In this document: positions 8,644 to 18,661 of the stretch, piece by piece
Numbering within the stretch: the first letter of the stretch is position 1
How the letters are laid out: each line of letters starts with the position of its first letter
NCBI GenBank assembly: GCA_023480765.1
Contig: JAMCWZ010000068.1
Coordinates: 1-42,417, forward strand
Direction: 5' to 3'
Length of the DNA stretch: 42,417 bases
Origin: Nitrospirota bacterium
Lineage (GTDB): Bacteria > Nitrospirota_A > Leptospirillia > Leptospirillales > Leptospirillaceae
Made by a program: the position numbers and the translations under genes
The notes under the pieces: generated by a model
Seen by the model: only the letters and a program-made list of their open reading frames with translations
Told to the model about the DNA's origin: nothing
Database searches by the model: none

Positions 8644-9495
8644 CTAAGCTGCGTAAGCATGCAGTCCAGGAATAATAAAGCTTACGCCCCAATATAGAAA
8701 AACAACTGAAACGAATCCTCCGATAGAAAACCACGCACTGGGAGATCCACGTAAACCTCTTGTCATTCGTGCATGCAAATAAGCAGCATAGACAAACCAC
8801 GTGATAAGAGACCACGTTTCCTTTGGATCCCAGGACCAATATCCTCCCCAGGCCTCATATGCCCACATCGCCCCAAAAATAACCCCCAGCGTCAGAAGCG
8901 GAAAGCCGACCATGACAGCCTTGTATGTCATGTCATCCAGGGCATCTGTATTCGGAAACTCTTTGAGAATCCAACCTGTTGTTCCCCGGGACTCCGATCT
9001 TTTTTTCAAAAGATAAATCAGAGCAAGAGAGGCAGAAATTCCAAATGCGGCATAAGACATAAACATTGTGAACACATGAATTTTCAGCCAGTAAGAATTG
9101 AGGGCTGGATTCAAAGGCTCAACCATCTGGTAACGGTACGGCAAAAGCTTCGCTGCTCCGACAGCAAAAAGCACAAGAGTGAGGACAAAGGCACCGGCCA
9201 CTCGAACCTTGTACTTCATCTCCATGATCATGTATCCCAAGATAGACGCCCAGGAAAAGAGAAATAGAGTTTCATAAAGATTGGACCATGGCGCATGATG
9301 ATCGGCAATTCCCCGACCGACAAGAGCAGCCGTATTGACTACCCAGCCGGAAAACGTCACGGTCGAAGCCATTTGCCCCATTTCTTTTTTGTGGGAGATC
9401 AAAAAGAGAAAATACAGGATTCCAGCGACAAGATAGAGCGCTACGACAGTATTATAGAGTAGAAATGAAGAGCCGATGGAATTGATGAGCGACAT
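8644..9495 (-). CDS. ccsA: Cytochrome c biogenesis haem handler CcsA (ResC/CcsB type)
   Basis: Polytopic inner-membrane protein that, with ResB, exports haem and attaches it to apocytochromes. The 283-residue protein shows about eight hydrophobic helices and the tryptophan-rich WWD motif WGGYWSWDPKETW at about 216-228; conserved histidines flank it (HIS in WLKIHVFT near 141 and YLHARM near 241). ATG at 9495 is preferred because AAAGGGG stands seven bases upstream; a GTG at 9510 is also in frame. It is separated from resB by about 150 bases and followed by the thioredoxin genes. Confidence 0.92.
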   Translation of the reverse strand: MSLINSIGSSFLLYNTVVALYLVAGILYFLFLISHKKEMGQMASTVTFSGWVVNTAALVGRGIADHHAPWSNLYETLFLFSWASILGYMIMEMKYKVRVAGAFVLTLVLFAVGAAKLLPYRYQMVEPLNPALNSYWLKIHVFTMFMSYAAFGISASLALIYLLKKRSESRGTTGWILKEFPNTDALDDMTYKAVMVGFPLLTLGVIFGAMWAYEAWGGYWSWDPKETWSLITWFVYAAYLHARMTRGLRGSPSAWFSIGGFVSVVFLYWGVSFIIPGLHAYAA

Positions 9496-9649
9496 TTTAA
9501 CCCCTTTCACTCAGGCCGGAAATAGTTTTACCCTAACGAAAATGTCTGTCCGTTTTCGGATCCCGATTGAACCGGAATTGACTCTTCTCCCCAACCAAAC
9601 AAGTCAAATGCAACGTGAAATATGTTCTCATGGTGTCGAATGAATTCAA

Positions 9650-11188
9650 CTAACCCGCCGCCACTGCTGTAGCGGACCCTTTGGCTCCCAGGAAATCCTG
9701 TTTTCGGGAAGATGAAATTTCCTGGACCACCTCCTGAAACTCTTTTTCAAATCCCAATTTGTCCTTGTGTCCGAACCCGCCGAGAACAATCTGGACATTT
9801 CCCCCGGTATGACGAATACGGGCCCAGATTTTTCTGTGATAGACATACGACGACAGGAAAAGCCCCCCGACAAGCAGAAAGGAACCGGCCCAAACGACTT
9901 TTACTCCCGGATCCTTTGCGACTTCCAGCCCAGTGTAGAGCGGAGCATCATATCCGGCAAACACAATAAAATAAGGAAGATTCTTCATCACCTGGATCTG
10001 GGGAAAGTTGTAAAAAAACCAGGGACGCCCTATTTCCTTCCCGTTCTGATACACAGCCAATTGAATAGCTGGATTCCCCTCTTTTTCCGACTTACTGTAC
10101 ACAGAGTTTGTTTTTGGATCGAACGCGAAATCCGAAACATACCTCACAACTTTCAAGGACAGGTCCGTCTTTGCTACGGGCTTCAGAGTATTCCAGGGCA
10201 ATATGACCTGTCCCAGAAACTGTCTTTTGACCCGATTCACGATCAGAACCTTGGCACTGGTCAGCCTGTCAAAAGCATTTCCAAAGCTTGCCTGATAAAA
10301 ACGCAGACCATCATATTCGAGTGGATGATTGACACTGATAACCTTGTGCTGGACAACCTTCCCGTGCTTTAACACATCCAGATCGCTAAAATACGATTTT
10401 ACCATTCCATTTGGATAATGGTCGATCCAGAACTTGTTCACCCGCAGGCTAAAATCTCCTTGGGGAACAAATGTCGTCGAGTGGACGTAAAAGGTTCCAA
10501 ACAGACGGAATCCCAAGAGACTGCCAAGCAATCCTCCACCAAGAATAACAATGACCGACAAATGAGCCGTATGGGAACCAATGCGACCCCAAACCCCCTT
10601 CTGACCGAAGACGATCGTTTCCTGACCATCCTGAAGCGTCTGAACCTTATACCGTTTTTTGGAGAAAACGGATTGAACGTGTTTTTCGGCCCCTTCCTCC
10701 GAAAAGAGACCTTCCGGAAGGGTCAGTTCCCGGTATTCCCGTTGTTTCTTCAGAAATTCCCGACTGACGTTGACCCGCTCGCGGAACATGGATTTGAATG
10801 TGATCGGGAACCGGTTATATACGCAGGAAAGAGCGTTTACACAAAGAAGGGACAGGAGCGAAACGTAATACCAGCTATGATAAATATCATCAACTTTCAG
10901 CCGAACAATCCATTTTCCCCACTTCTCTCCGTATTGGCTCAGATAGAAGGAAGATTCACGGCCTTGGTCGATGAACGTTCCGAAAATCGTCAGAAACGCC
11001 AGGATTAAAAAGAGGGAAATGGCAAGTCTCAGGGAGGAAAGGATCGCCAATATCCGGGTCCCCCGGAGAGACCAACCCTGTTTTGTCTCTTTTTTCAATT
11101 CGGCCGGAGGCTTCTTTGCCTCGTAATAACCGACAGCTCCTGAAAGCTCGACGGTCTGCTGCTCGTCTGGAGTCAAACCATCCGGCAT
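9650..11188 (-). CDS. resB: Cytochrome c biogenesis protein ResB
   Basis: Partner of CcsA in System II haem delivery; spans the inner membrane with a large periplasmic domain. The 512-residue protein has an N-terminal cytoplasmic stretch, helices near 45-72 and 108-125 (YYVSLLSLLCVNALSCVYN), a helix near 210-232, the periplasmic domain, and a final helix near 430-450. The segment SLRLAISLFLILAFLTIFGT is typical of the family. ATG at 11188 is chosen: GGAGG lies seven bases upstream (a TTG three bases earlier is also possible). A candidate promoter is found at 11260-11288, so this gene probably heads the cytochrome maturation operon. Confidence 0.93.
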   Translation of the reverse strand: MPDGLTPDEQQTVELSGAVGYYEAKKPPAELKKETKQGWSLRGTRILAILSSLRLAISLFLILAFLTIFGTFIDQGRESSFYLSQYGEKWGKWIVRLKVDDIYHSWYYVSLLSLLCVNALSCVYNRFPITFKSMFRERVNVSREFLKKQREYRELTLPEGLFSEEGAEKHVQSVFSKKRYKVQTLQDGQETIVFGQKGVWGRIGSHTAHLSVIVILGGGLLGSLLGFRLFGTFYVHSTTFVPQGDFSLRVNKFWIDHYPNGMVKSYFSDLDVLKHGKVVQHKVISVNHPLEYDGLRFYQASFGNAFDRLTSAKVLIVNRVKRQFLGQVILPWNTLKPVAKTDLSLKVVRYVSDFAFDPKTNSVYSKSEKEGNPAIQLAVYQNGKEIGRPWFFYNFPQIQVMKNLPYFIVFAGYDAPLYTGLEVAKDPGVKVVWAGSFLLVGGLFLSSYVYHRKIWARIRHTGGNVQIVLGGFGHKDKLGFEKEFQEVVQEISSSRKQDFLGAKGSATAVAAG

Positions 11189-11259
11189 CAATACGCCTCC
11201 ATATCCATAACAATGGCTTTTTATCTTCGTCCAATAACACGGGATTGAGCTGTCTTATT

Positions 11260-11288
11260 ACTCTAGAACATCCCCATTCCTGGGTCAA
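11260..11288 (-). promoter_or_regulatory. Candidate sigma-70 promoter ahead of resB
   Basis: On the minus strand TTGACC (11283-11288) and TAGAGT (11260-11265) are separated by exactly 17 bases. It lies in the gap between the mlaD-like stop and resB, about 70 bases before the resB start. It would separate the cytochrome maturation genes from the rpsB-to-mlaD run upstream. This is a consensus match only. Confidence 0.5.
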
Positions 11289-11352
11289 GGAAAAGAGTGG
11301 CAGGAGGACCAACCAGCGCTATGGAGCGCGCATCGGCCACTGGATTTTTCTG

Positions 11353-12909
11353 TCAGGGGAGATGTCCGGCTATCAGCGTTTTAAGGGTATTATCTGAAAA
11401 AACGATCCCGCCTCCGACAAGCGGCGAGGAAAGATTCTGGTTAAAGGCGTTATACCAGCCTGCTGTGAGCCAGATATGGTTCAGAATTGTATAGTTGAGA
11501 TACATTCTGGTAAAAGGATTTGGTGCAATCGGATCGTAGGAACCGATATTATAGAGAACAAATGTGAATGTCAGGTTATCTGTCAAAAAAACATCTGTTC
11601 CAACCCCAAAACTGTTTTCTATCATCCCTGCCCGAACATCAAAGTTATTAAACTTTTGTCCGAATTCGACGCTGAACTTGATCGCATAGTTATTTTCAGT
11701 GACTTGTGATGGTCCGGCAATATAATTTCCGTTCACCTGAGTATAGGGAACAGTCTGATTATAATTTCCCAGCTGAGACGAAACGACCTGAATCTCATAG
11801 AACTTGTCCGAACGCGGAAAAATCTGCAGGGTCAAAAACCCGTCCGCTGCCGCATCTCGAGGGAAATAATATCCTTTCATCGAAACATCCAGAACCATCT
11901 GATCCGACTTGTGGCTCAAATCGGAAAATTTCTTCAACGTGGCATTCAGATTGTTATATAAGTCCGGATTATTGACGAGCTGCCCAATCGTTCCTTGCCC
12001 ACTGTCAATTTTGGCCAGGATACTGTCCAGATGGCCAGCCGCCGAATCGACCTTGTTGTAAAGATCCTTGTTATTGACCAGCTGTCCTACAGTGCCCACC
12101 CCCTGATCAATTTTGGTTGCAATCGAGTCCACTTTTTTCAAGATCGCCGGAGACTTGTCTTTCAAATTTTTCGTAAAATCTCTCAGATTGTCCGTCAAAA
12201 CCTTGAGGTTATCCAGCGTCTTCTTCAGATCTTCTGTTCCCTTCTTATTGCCCATTGCTCTTCGCAGAGCCCCTGTAATCGCTTTTATATCGTCCGCAAT
12301 CCGGTTCAGTTTCCTCACCAGACGGTTCACACTCACAGTTTCTCCAGGGGAAGCCAGCGTTTGCCCGGGTTGAACATAACCCGGATCCTCTGTTTTGGAA
12401 GACGGCAAGGAAGGTCCGGGGACCGATGCTCCCGGCTGGGAGGGAAGCGGGTCTCCCCATACCGGCGAAGGCAAGAACCAGGAGAAAGACAAATGGCTTC
12501 CGGATTGCTCTTGCCTCTCCCTGTGGGTCGGGAAAAACTGATTTTTCTTGATAATGGGCTTCGCAGATTTTCCGGGGACCAGTTCGATGTAGAGTTTTCC
12601 CAGAAATCCATTTGAAAAAATGACGGGATGAATATCTGCAGGAAGCTTGAGGCCGTCAAAAATCATCATTTCGACATGGGCCATTCCGGAAGAACGAAGG
12701 GTGATATCGGTCACCTCTCCAACCCGGACCCCCGCGATCCGGACAGCTGTTCCTTTTTCCAACCCATCCACGGAACGAAAGTCGGCATAAATACGGTAAC
12801 TTCCTTTGGGAGTCAGATGAAAATGCCCAAATCGCAATGTCAGACCAACAGCGACCAGAATAGCCACCACGATAAAGAATCCAAGCTTTGCCTCGGCCGT
12901 CCAGTTCAT
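11353..12909 (-). CDS. MlaD-like MCE-domain protein with C-terminal beta-rich domain
   Basis: Predicted substrate-binding MCE component of an Mla-type phospholipid transporter, anchored in the inner membrane. In the 518-residue protein a single N-terminal helix (about 9-27) precedes the MCE domain (about 37-115). A proline/serine-rich stretch follows (about 135-190), then a helical region (195-335) with two 20-residue repeats, K-I-D-x-G-x-G-T-x-G-Q-L-V-N-N-x-D-L-Y-N, at about 266-285 and 300-319. The last 170 residues are rich in aromatic and alternating residues, like an outer-membrane beta structure. E. coli MlaD is only about 183 residues. ATG at 12909 has GGAG five bases upstream. No mlaB or mlaC is nearby. 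Confidence 0.85.
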   Translation of the reverse strand: MNWTAEAKLGFFIVVAILVAVGLTLRFGHFHLTPKGSYRIYADFRSVDGLEKGTAVRIAGVRVGEVTDITLRSSGMAHVEMMIFDGLKLPADIHPVIFSNGFLGKLYIELVPGKSAKPIIKKNQFFPTHRERQEQSGSHLSFSWFLPSPVWGDPLPSQPGASVPGPSLPSSKTEDPGYVQPGQTLASPGETVSVNRLVRKLNRIADDIKAITGALRRAMGNKKGTEDLKKTLDNLKVLTDNLRDFTKNLKDKSPAILKKVDSIATKIDQGVGTVGQLVNNKDLYNKVDSAAGHLDSILAKIDSGQGTIGQLVNNPDLYNNLNATLKKFSDLSHKSDQMVLDVSMKGYYFPRDAAADGFLTLQIFPRSDKFYEIQVVSSQLGNYNQTVPYTQVNGNYIAGPSQVTENNYAIKFSVEFGQKFNNFDVRAGMIENSFGVGTDVFLTDNLTFTFVLYNIGSYDPIAPNPFTRMYLNYTILNHIWLTAGWYNAFNQNLSSPLVGGGIVFSDNTLKTLIAGHLP

Positions 12910-12977
12910 CAAGACTCCATCAAGTGAGATATCGATTGCGAAGGTTGCATGGAAATCAATTGCAATTCAGTCGGGTG

Positions 12978-13751
12978 TCAAAGCGTTCCGATTGGACCCT
13001 GCGTTTCCCCTTTGACAAACTGGGACAAAACAGGGTCATTCGACCTGACGAGATCCTGGGGAGTCCCCAGAAATCGGATTTCTCCCTGGAACAAAAAAAG
13101 AACGCGGTCGGCAATTCTCATAGCGCTCTTCATATCATGCGTGATCACAATGCTGGTGACGGATAGGTCAGATTGCATTTTTAAAATCAACTCATCGATG
13201 GCCGAGGACAAAACCGGATCCAGGCCCGTCGTGGGCTCGTCATAAAGCAAAATTTCCGGTGCAAGCGCAATGGCCCTCGCGATGCCAACCCTTTTCTTCA
13301 TCCCTCCCGAGATTTCGGAGGGAAACTTCTTTTCAACGTTTTTTAAACCGACCATGGACAGCTTTTCTCGAGCTTCCCCCAAAATTTCCTTTTCAGACAG
13401 GGAAGTATGCATTCGGAGAGCGAAAGCAACATTGTCCAAGACACTCATGGAGTCAAAAAGAGCCGACTCCTGAAAGACCATTCCCATCGTTCTCCGCAAG
13501 GCATAAAGCCCTTTCTGCTCAAGGGACATGATCGGTTGACCCTGCACATAGATTTCACCTCTGTCAGCCTTCATAAGACGCATAACATGTTTCAGAAGAA
13601 CAGACTTTCCCTGGCCGGATCCACCAATCACAACAAAGGTTTCCCCCCGATGCACCTCGAACGTCAGTCCTTTCAAAACAGTTTGTTTTCCAAAAGATTT
13701 CCACAGGTTTTCGACCCGTATGGGGGGAATTTCCATCTCTCCGGAATTCAT
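12978..13751 (-). CDS. mlaF: Mla-type ABC transporter ATPase
   Basis: Cytoplasmic ATPase that powers the MlaE/MlaD lipid transporter. Numbered from ATG at 13751 (257 residues): Walker A GGSGQGKS at 43-50, Q-loop in MVFQES, signature [10 protein letters not shown] around 145-154, Walker B ILLYDEP at 167-173 and the H-loop in VITHDMKSA. The ISGGM signature is the MlaF form. ATG at 13751 has GAGAG five bases ahead and lies just after the mlaE stop; an ATG at 13772 with no visible ribosome site would add seven residues and overlap mlaE by 13 bases. Order mlaE-mlaF-mlaD matches the usual operon. Confidence 0.92.
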   Translation of the reverse strand: MNSGEMEIPPIRVENLWKSFGKQTVLKGLTFEVHRGETFVVIGGSGQGKSVLLKHVMRLMKADRGEIYVQGQPIMSLEQKGLYALRRTMGMVFQESALFDSMSVLDNVAFALRMHTSLSEKEILGEAREKLSMVGLKNVEKKFPSEISGGMKKRVGIARAIALAPEILLYDEPTTGLDPVLSSAIDELILKMQSDLSVTSIVITHDMKSAMRIADRVLFLFQGEIRFLGTPQDLVRSNDPVLSQFVKGETQGPIGTL

Positions 13752-13759
13752 GGAATCTC

Positions 13760-14527
13760 TCAGAACAGCCATGCTGTGAGGAAATAATCGAGAACGAGGA
13801 TTGCCATGGAGGAACTGACGACCGCTTTAGTCACGCTCTGGCCCACACCAGCAGCGCCGCCTCTCGCATGATATCCCATATAACAGGAAAAAATAGATAA
13901 AACTGCCCCGAAGATACACGCTTTTACCAGTCCAGAGTAAAAGTCGTGGAGGTTTACGTACCGGGCAATACCTTTCACGTAAACATTGGATGGAAGACCG
14001 AGCAGATTGACCGCAACAAAGTATCCACCGACAATACCGACAAAGTCTGCCATAACAGTCAGCAGAGGCAAGGCGATCAGACCGGCATAGAAACGAGGAG
14101 TCACAAGATACACGAGAGGACTTACAGCCAATGATTCAAGCGCGTCAATCTGTTCCGTAACCCGCATTGTCCCAAGTTCAGCCGCCATGGAGGAACCTGA
14201 ACGGCCACTGACCATCAGACCGGTAATCACAGGACCAAGTTCACGCGTCAACGAAAGAGAGACAACGGCTCCCACCATTCCTTCGGCATTAAACTTCTGG
14301 AAGCCGATCCAGGCTTGCAGGGCAAGGACCATTCCTGTAAAGAGGGCTGTTACAAGAACGACCGGGGTCGAATCCGCACCGACCTTCACAAGTTGAACAA
14401 GAAAATTCCACCACAAAAAAGCCGGACGGAACATCCCCGTCAGAGCGGTAACCGTTGTGATCAACAGGTCACCGGATATTGAAAAGAGCCCAATACATTT
14501 CCTTCCGACCCAGGCAAAAATTGCCAT
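13760..14527 (-). CDS. mlaE: Mla-type ABC transporter permease
   Basis: Inner-membrane permease of the MCE/Mla lipid transport system. With the start at 14527 it is 255 residues, the normal family length. Hydrophobic helices cover most of it, and the family core [21 protein letters not shown] (here split by me for reference as SLTRELGP and GLMVSGRSG) and [12 protein letters not shown] are present. The ATG shares one base with the alr stop (TAATG), supporting coupled translation; a longer frame into alr exists but would exceed the family length. Its position after alr ties lipid transport to envelope synthesis. Confidence 0.93.
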   Translation of the reverse strand: MAIFAWVGRKCIGLFSISGDLLITTVTALTGMFRPAFLWWNFLVQLVKVGADSTPVVLVTALFTGMVLALQAWIGFQKFNAEGMVGAVVSLSLTRELGPVITGLMVSGRSGSSMAAELGTMRVTEQIDALESLAVSPLVYLVTPRFYAGLIALPLLTVMADFVGIVGGYFVAVNLLGLPSNVYVKGIARYVNLHDFYSGLVKACIFGAVLSIFSCYMGYHARGGAAGVGQSVTKAVVSSSMAILVLDYFLTAWLF

Positions 14528-15747
14528 TAGCCGAAGTTCTCGCTGGAGCTGGCCTTTCTTGAATAAAAGCGTGGCGATCGATTTCCCATCCTGCACACTA
14601 TCTCATACGGAATCGAACGAATACGGCCGGCGATATCCCATGCGGACATGCTCGAATCCTCTCCATTGCCCAGAACAGTCATCCAGTCTCCCAAACACAC
14701 TGGACTCTCAGCATCTGTTACATCGACCATCACCATATCCATACACACTCTTCCCAGGAAAGGAAACTTTTGCCCCATTCGAGAGGCCCATCCCCAATTG
14801 GAGAGCTCTCTGGGCAACCCATCGGCATATCCCATGCCCAATACACCGACCCGGGTTTTTCGGGAAAGTGACAATGTTCCGCCGTAAGATATTCGGCTTC
14901 CTTCCGACAACGTTTTTAAGGAGATCAGACGAGCCTGGATCTCCATCGCAGGTTTTAATCCCGGAAGAGGCAAAGGATCAACCGGGATCCCGTACAGAAG
15001 AATTCCGGGACGAATCCAGTATCGGGCATATTTTTCCCAGGCTCTGTTTTTTTTATCCGTAACACTGTATTGTCCGGAGAGAAAGGCCGCACTATTTGCC
15101 AGATGAATAACAAAAGGTCTGTCGCACAAAGCCCCACGATCCCAGAGTTCATCAACCATGCATCCGAAGATTCCAATTTGCCGACTGGTTTCTGAAATCT
15201 TCTCTCCTTCAGGAAAATGCGACATGACCCCTTCGATCCGGAGAGAGGACTCCATCCCGATTTTGTCGCATACCCAGGAAATATCTTCGGGCAAAAACCC
15301 CAATCGCCCCATTCCGACATCAAATTTCAGATGGATATGAACTTCCATTTTTCTGGACAGATCAAGCGCTGCCTCCAGAAGTTCACAATTATGGATCACA
15401 GGGGTCAATCCGAAGGCAATGCAATCCTCCAGCTCTGACGGGAGTATGCCCCCCATCACGATGACCTTCGCCGATATTTCTGCCTTCCTGAGACGGACTC
15501 CTTCTTCAAGACCCATCACTCCAAGTGCCGGTACACCCTTTTCCACGAAATTTTTTGCAACCGGAAGCATTCCATGCCCATAGGCATCTGCCTTTACCAC
15601 AGGAAGAATCTCGATTGAGGAAGGAAGGCGGGAACGAATCCATTCCAGATTGTTCGAAAGAGCATCAAGGTCAACAATTAAACGGCTTCTGGAAAGGTCT
15701 CTTCCAGCATATCCCGGGATTTCAATAAGGGAGGATTCACTTTCCAT
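14527..15747 (-). CDS. alr: Alanine racemase
   Basis: PLP enzyme that makes D-alanine for peptidoglycan. The 406-residue protein has the PLP lysine Lys52 in VVKADAYGHG, the beta-barrel strands of the N-terminal domain, and the catalytic tyrosine Tyr288 in RISYGGTLSL, followed by VGVLGMGYADGLPR. Slightly longer than the usual 360-390 residues, mainly through extra N-terminal residues. It begins at ATG 15747, sixteen bases after the frr stop, and its own stop overlaps the mlaE start. D-alanine supply here fits with the wall-elongation genes further right. Confidence 0.94.
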   Translation of the reverse strand: MESESSLIEIPGYAGRDLSRSRLIVDLDALSNNLEWIRSRLPSSIEILPVVKADAYGHGMLPVAKNFVEKGVPALGVMGLEEGVRLRKAEISAKVIVMGGILPSELEDCIAFGLTPVIHNCELLEAALDLSRKMEVHIHLKFDVGMGRLGFLPEDISWVCDKIGMESSLRIEGVMSHFPEGEKISETSRQIGIFGCMVDELWDRGALCDRPFVIHLANSAAFLSGQYSVTDKKNRAWEKYARYWIRPGILLYGIPVDPLPLPGLKPAMEIQARLISLKTLSEGSRISYGGTLSLSRKTRVGVLGMGYADGLPRELSNWGWASRMGQKFPFLGRVCMDMVMVDVTDAESPVCLGDWMTVLGNGEDSSMSAWDIAGRIRSIPYEIVCRMGNRSPRFYSRKASSSENFG

Positions 15748-15763
15748 CGAGTTCGACCGTCAA

Positions 15764-16318
15764 TCAGGTGGTCATGATCTCTTGTTCTTTTTTCTGCGTC
15801 AGGTCATCAATCTTTTGAACTGTCTGGTCCGTCATTTTTTGCAATTCATCCTGAAGCTTTTTCAGGCGGTCTTCCTGAATCAATCCATCGGATTTCTTTT
15901 TCTTCAAATCGTCGTTGCCGTCCCGTCGAATGTTCCGAATGGCGATTTTGGCTTCCTCAGCCATTTTTTTCAGCAGCTTGACCATCTGTTTTCGTCGCTC
16001 TTCTGTCATGGGAGGGACGGCGATGCGGATCACCTTTCCATCATTTTGCGGGGTCAGGCCAATGTTCGCTGCCAGAATGGCCTTCTCTATCTCCGGAATC
16101 ATTTTCATATCCCAAGGAGAAATAACAATAATCCTGTTATCCATAATATTCAGAGAAGCCACTTTATCGACGGAGGAGGGATTTCCATAATAGGAAACCT
16201 TTACATTTTCAAGAAGGGATAATGAAGGACGTCCCGTCCGAAGCGTTTGAATTTCCTTCTTGAAAAATTCAACCGCACTCTCCAGTTTTTTCTGTGGTTC
16301 TTTCAGATCCGCGTCCAT
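15764..16318 (-). CDS. frr: Ribosome recycling factor
   Basis: Releases ribosomes from mRNA after termination, together with EF-G. At 184 residues it has the standard length and the three-helix-bundle pattern, with landmarks FFKKEIQTLRTGRPSLSLLE near residue 18-37, the VASLNIMDNRIIVISPWD region and the ITEERRK-like MTEERRKQMVK. ATG at 16318 follows GGAGG. It is the last of the rpsB-tsf-pyrH-frr set, a gene order conserved in many bacteria. Confidence 0.96.
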   Translation of the reverse strand: MDADLKEPQKKLESAVEFFKKEIQTLRTGRPSLSLLENVKVSYYGNPSSVDKVASLNIMDNRIIVISPWDMKMIPEIEKAILAANIGLTPQNDGKVIRIAVPPMTEERRKQMVKLLKKMAEEAKIAIRNIRRDGNDDLKKKKSDGLIQEDRLKKLQDELQKMTDQTVQKIDDLTQKKEQEIMTT

Positions 16319-16351
16319 GAATTTCCCTCCGGTCCTCTGTCAGCCCATCCG

Positions 16352-17062
16352 TCAATGGTGAACAAATGTCCCCAGACTCTCTCCACGGATGACACTCATG
16401 ATGTTTCCTTCACCCATAAGATCAAAGACAACAATCGGCATATCATTTTCCCGGCAAAGAGCAATTGCCGTCTGGTCCATAACTCGCAAATTTTTTTCGA
16501 GAACTTCCGCATAGGTGAGTCGCAGAAATTTTTGGGCATGTGGGCTCTTCTTGGGATCCTCCGTATAAATCCCGTCCACCTTTGTTGCCTTCAAAACAAC
16601 CTCTGCTCCGATTTCACTGGCTCTCAATGCAGCTGCCGTATCTGTTGTAAAGTATGGATTCCCGGTTCCACCAGCAAAAATAATCACTCGGCCTTTTTCA
16701 AGATGTCGAATGGCTCTCCTTCGTATATAGGGTTCCGCCAGGGCCCTCATTTCTATGGCTGACAAAACACGCGTGGGAACCCCTTTTCTCTCAAGAGCCG
16801 ACTGCAATGCCAGACTGTTCAAAACTGTTGCAAGCATTCCCATATAATCAGCTGAAGCCCTTTCGATTCCCTGCTCAATTCCGGCAAGACCCCGAAAAAA
16901 ATTTCCCCCTCCAATGACAATGCCCAGCTCGGTTCCACTGTTGAGAACAGACTGGATATCCCCAGAAATCCTGTCAAGCACAAGAGGATCAATCCCGAAG
17001 GATTGATCCCCCATCAGTGCTTCACCGGAAAGCTTTAAAAGAACCCTTTTATAGGGCCCCAT
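16352..17062 (-). CDS. pyrH: UMP kinase
   Basis: Phosphorylates UMP to UDP with ATP; hexameric bacterial type of the amino-acid-kinase fold. The 236-residue protein begins [16 protein letters not shown] and contains the GGGNFFRG nucleotide loop and the [20 protein letters not shown] segment. The ATG at 17062 shares a base with the tsf stop (TGATG) and has GAAGGGAA ahead. It lies between tsf and frr as in most bacteria. Confidence 0.96.
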   Translation of the reverse strand: MGPYKRVLLKLSGEALMGDQSFGIDPLVLDRISGDIQSVLNSGTELGIVIGGGNFFRGLAGIEQGIERASADYMGMLATVLNSLALQSALERKGVPTRVLSAIEMRALAEPYIRRRAIRHLEKGRVIIFAGGTGNPYFTTDTAAALRASEIGAEVVLKATKVDGIYTEDPKKSPHAQKFLRLTYAEVLEKNLRVMDQTAIALCRENDMPIVVFDLMGEGNIMSVIRGESLGTFVHH

Positions 17063-17658
17063 CAATCGTTCCCTTCACCAATCTGGAACCGGCTGAACCG
17101 GTTCACCGTGATGTTTTCTCCTAACTTTGCGATAGCTGCCGCCACTAGATCTTTGACGAGAATGCCGGGATCCTTGACGTAAGGCTGGTCCAGAAGACAC
17201 TTCTCCTGCATAAACTTGTCGAGCTTTCCTTGAACGATTTGGCCACGAACTTTTTCTGGCTTGTCCTGAACCTCTTCTTCAAACTTTTTCCGGGCAGTAT
17301 CCATTACATCCTGAGGAATGTCCTTTTTTTCAACATAGGAAGGCGAAGAAGCAGCAATATGCATCGCCAGATTTTTGACGAGTTCCCTGAAATCTTCTGT
17401 CCTCGCAACAAAGTCTGTTTCGCAGTTCACTTCCACAAGGACGCCGATTTTATTGCCGGCGTGAATATAAGAGGAGACGATCCCTTCGGATGTCATACGG
17501 TCCGATTTTTTTTGTGCCTGCAGGGAACCTTTTTGCTTAAGAACCTCAAAAGCTTTCTCAATATCTCCGCCAGCTTCCAGCAATGCCTTCCTGCATTCCA
17601 TGAATCCAGCCTGCGTCTTTTCCCGAAGCTCTTTTACCAACTGGGCACTAACGTCCAA
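17062..17658 (-). CDS. tsf: Elongation factor Ts
   Basis: Nucleotide-exchange factor that regenerates EF-Tu-GTP. I place the start at TTG 17658 because this gives the family opening (M)[14 protein letters not shown] and an AGGGGG site lies eight bases upstream; the ATG at 17700 would add 14 unrelated residues. The resulting 198-residue protein is the short EF-Ts form, with the UBA-like N-terminal domain ([13 protein letters not shown]) and the core motif NCETDFVAR at about 78-86. It lacks the longer C-terminal domain of the E. coli protein. Confidence 0.93.
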   Translation of the reverse strand: MDVSAQLVKELREKTQAGFMECRKALLEAGGDIEKAFEVLKQKGSLQAQKKSDRMTSEGIVSSYIHAGNKIGVLVEVNCETDFVARTEDFRELVKNLAMHIAASSPSYVEKKDIPQDVMDTARKKFEEEVQDKPEKVRGQIVQGKLDKFMQEKCLLDQPYVKDPGILVKDLVAAAIAKLGENITVNRFSRFQIGEGND

Positions 17659-17723
17659 TCCTGAATCCCCCTTCCTACTCTTTTCCCAATTTCCGTTCAT
17701 GCCCTGAGAAGCGAGTACAGGTA

Positions 17724-18503
17724 TTAAGCTTCATCTCCAGACTTCTTCTCGCTGTCCTCTTCTTCCCGGGTGTCACCAGAAGACTCCGATACAGCTGCTT
17801 CACGTCCTTTTTGAACCTGACTTTCCAACGCGCCGTCAAGGACAGCATCGGCAATTCCAGCTGTAATCAGGCGGATAGACCGAATGGCATCATCATTTGA
17901 AGGGATTGGAAACTGGATCATGTCCGGATCGCAGTTTGTATCGACCATCGCAATAACGGGAATGCCAAGACGGTTTGCTTCGTGAACGGCAATGTGCTCT
18001 TTCTTGGGGTCAACAACAAAAATTGCGGCGGGAAGATGGCTTAAACCCCGAATTCCGTTCAGAATGCTAGCCAGTTTTTCATGCTCTTTTTCAAGCTGGG
18101 CCACTTCTTTTTTCGGAAGTCTTGAAATCTGTCCGCTTTCCATCATCTCTTCAATCTTGTTCAACCGTTCGACAGATTTCCGGACAGTCTGCAGATTCGT
18201 CAGCATCCCACCAAGCCATCGCTCCGTCACGAAATACATTCCACATCGCTGGGCTTCCTGCTGAATGATCGGTTGTGCCTGGCGTTTCGTTCCTACGAAT
18301 AAGATGCTGCCCCTGTTACGGACAACGCTTTTTGCAAATTCGCGGGCAACACGAAAACGCCTCACAGTCTGCTGGAGATCCAGAATATAGATTCCGTTTC
18401 TTTCCCCATAAATGAAACGCTTCATTTTCGGGTTCCAGCGCTTGGTCTGGTGTCCGAAATGAACACCTGCTTCCAGCATCTCTTTTAACGTGACATCGAT
18501 CAT
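17724..18503 (-). CDS. rpsB: Ribosomal protein uS2
   Basis: Small-subunit ribosomal protein S2. The start at ATG 18503 gives the standard opening [20 protein letters not shown] and has GGAG upstream; the frame is open for 46 more codons but these do not match the family. Landmarks: [37 protein letters not shown]-like [10 protein letters not shown], and [18 protein letters not shown]. The tail (about residues 225-259) is acidic and lysine/glutamate-rich. A long leader of about 200 bases with nested stems precedes it, which hints at autoregulation. Confidence 0.96.
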   Translation of the reverse strand: MIDVTLKEMLEAGVHFGHQTKRWNPKMKRFIYGERNGIYILDLQQTVRRFRVAREFAKSVVRNRGSILFVGTKRQAQPIIQQEAQRCGMYFVTERWLGGMLTNLQTVRKSVERLNKIEEMMESGQISRLPKKEVAQLEKEHEKLASILNGIRGLSHLPAAIFVVDPKKEHIAVHEANRLGIPVIAMVDTNCDPDMIQFPIPSNDDAIRSIRLITAGIADAVLDGALESQVQKGREAAVSESSGDTREEEDSEKKSGDEA

Positions 18504-18596
18504 TACATTCTCCTCATAACGGGGGTTGACCTTGCCCGGGCAGTACACTTCTTCCTCCTCTCGCGACTCCTCTATGCTCTGGAAGAGGGCAGGAAA

Positions 18597-18658
18597 AAGC
18601 GACCCCATCTTTCCGTCAACTCGGAAAGTCTGCCTGGACAAACGGAATTGAGTCGCTT
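18597..18658 (-). promoter_or_regulatory. Structured leader upstream of rpsB
   Basis: Two nested helices can form in the minus-strand transcript. The outer arms are AAGCGAC and GTCGCTT (plus-strand positions 18652-18658 and 18597-18603); the inner arms CTTTCCG and CGGAAAG (18622-18628 and 18609-18615) close a six-base loop. The outer 3' arm runs into five Us, so the structure resembles an intrinsic terminator or attenuator about 95 bases before the rpsB start. Function is inferred; no known S2 leader family is recognised. Confidence 0.4.
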
Positions 18659-18661
18659 CCA

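Noticed and set aside
12900..13772. Plus-strand open frames across the mla genes and similar frames elsewhere
   Set aside because: They lie antisense to well-supported genes and show no family motifs or ribosome sites; they are shadows.
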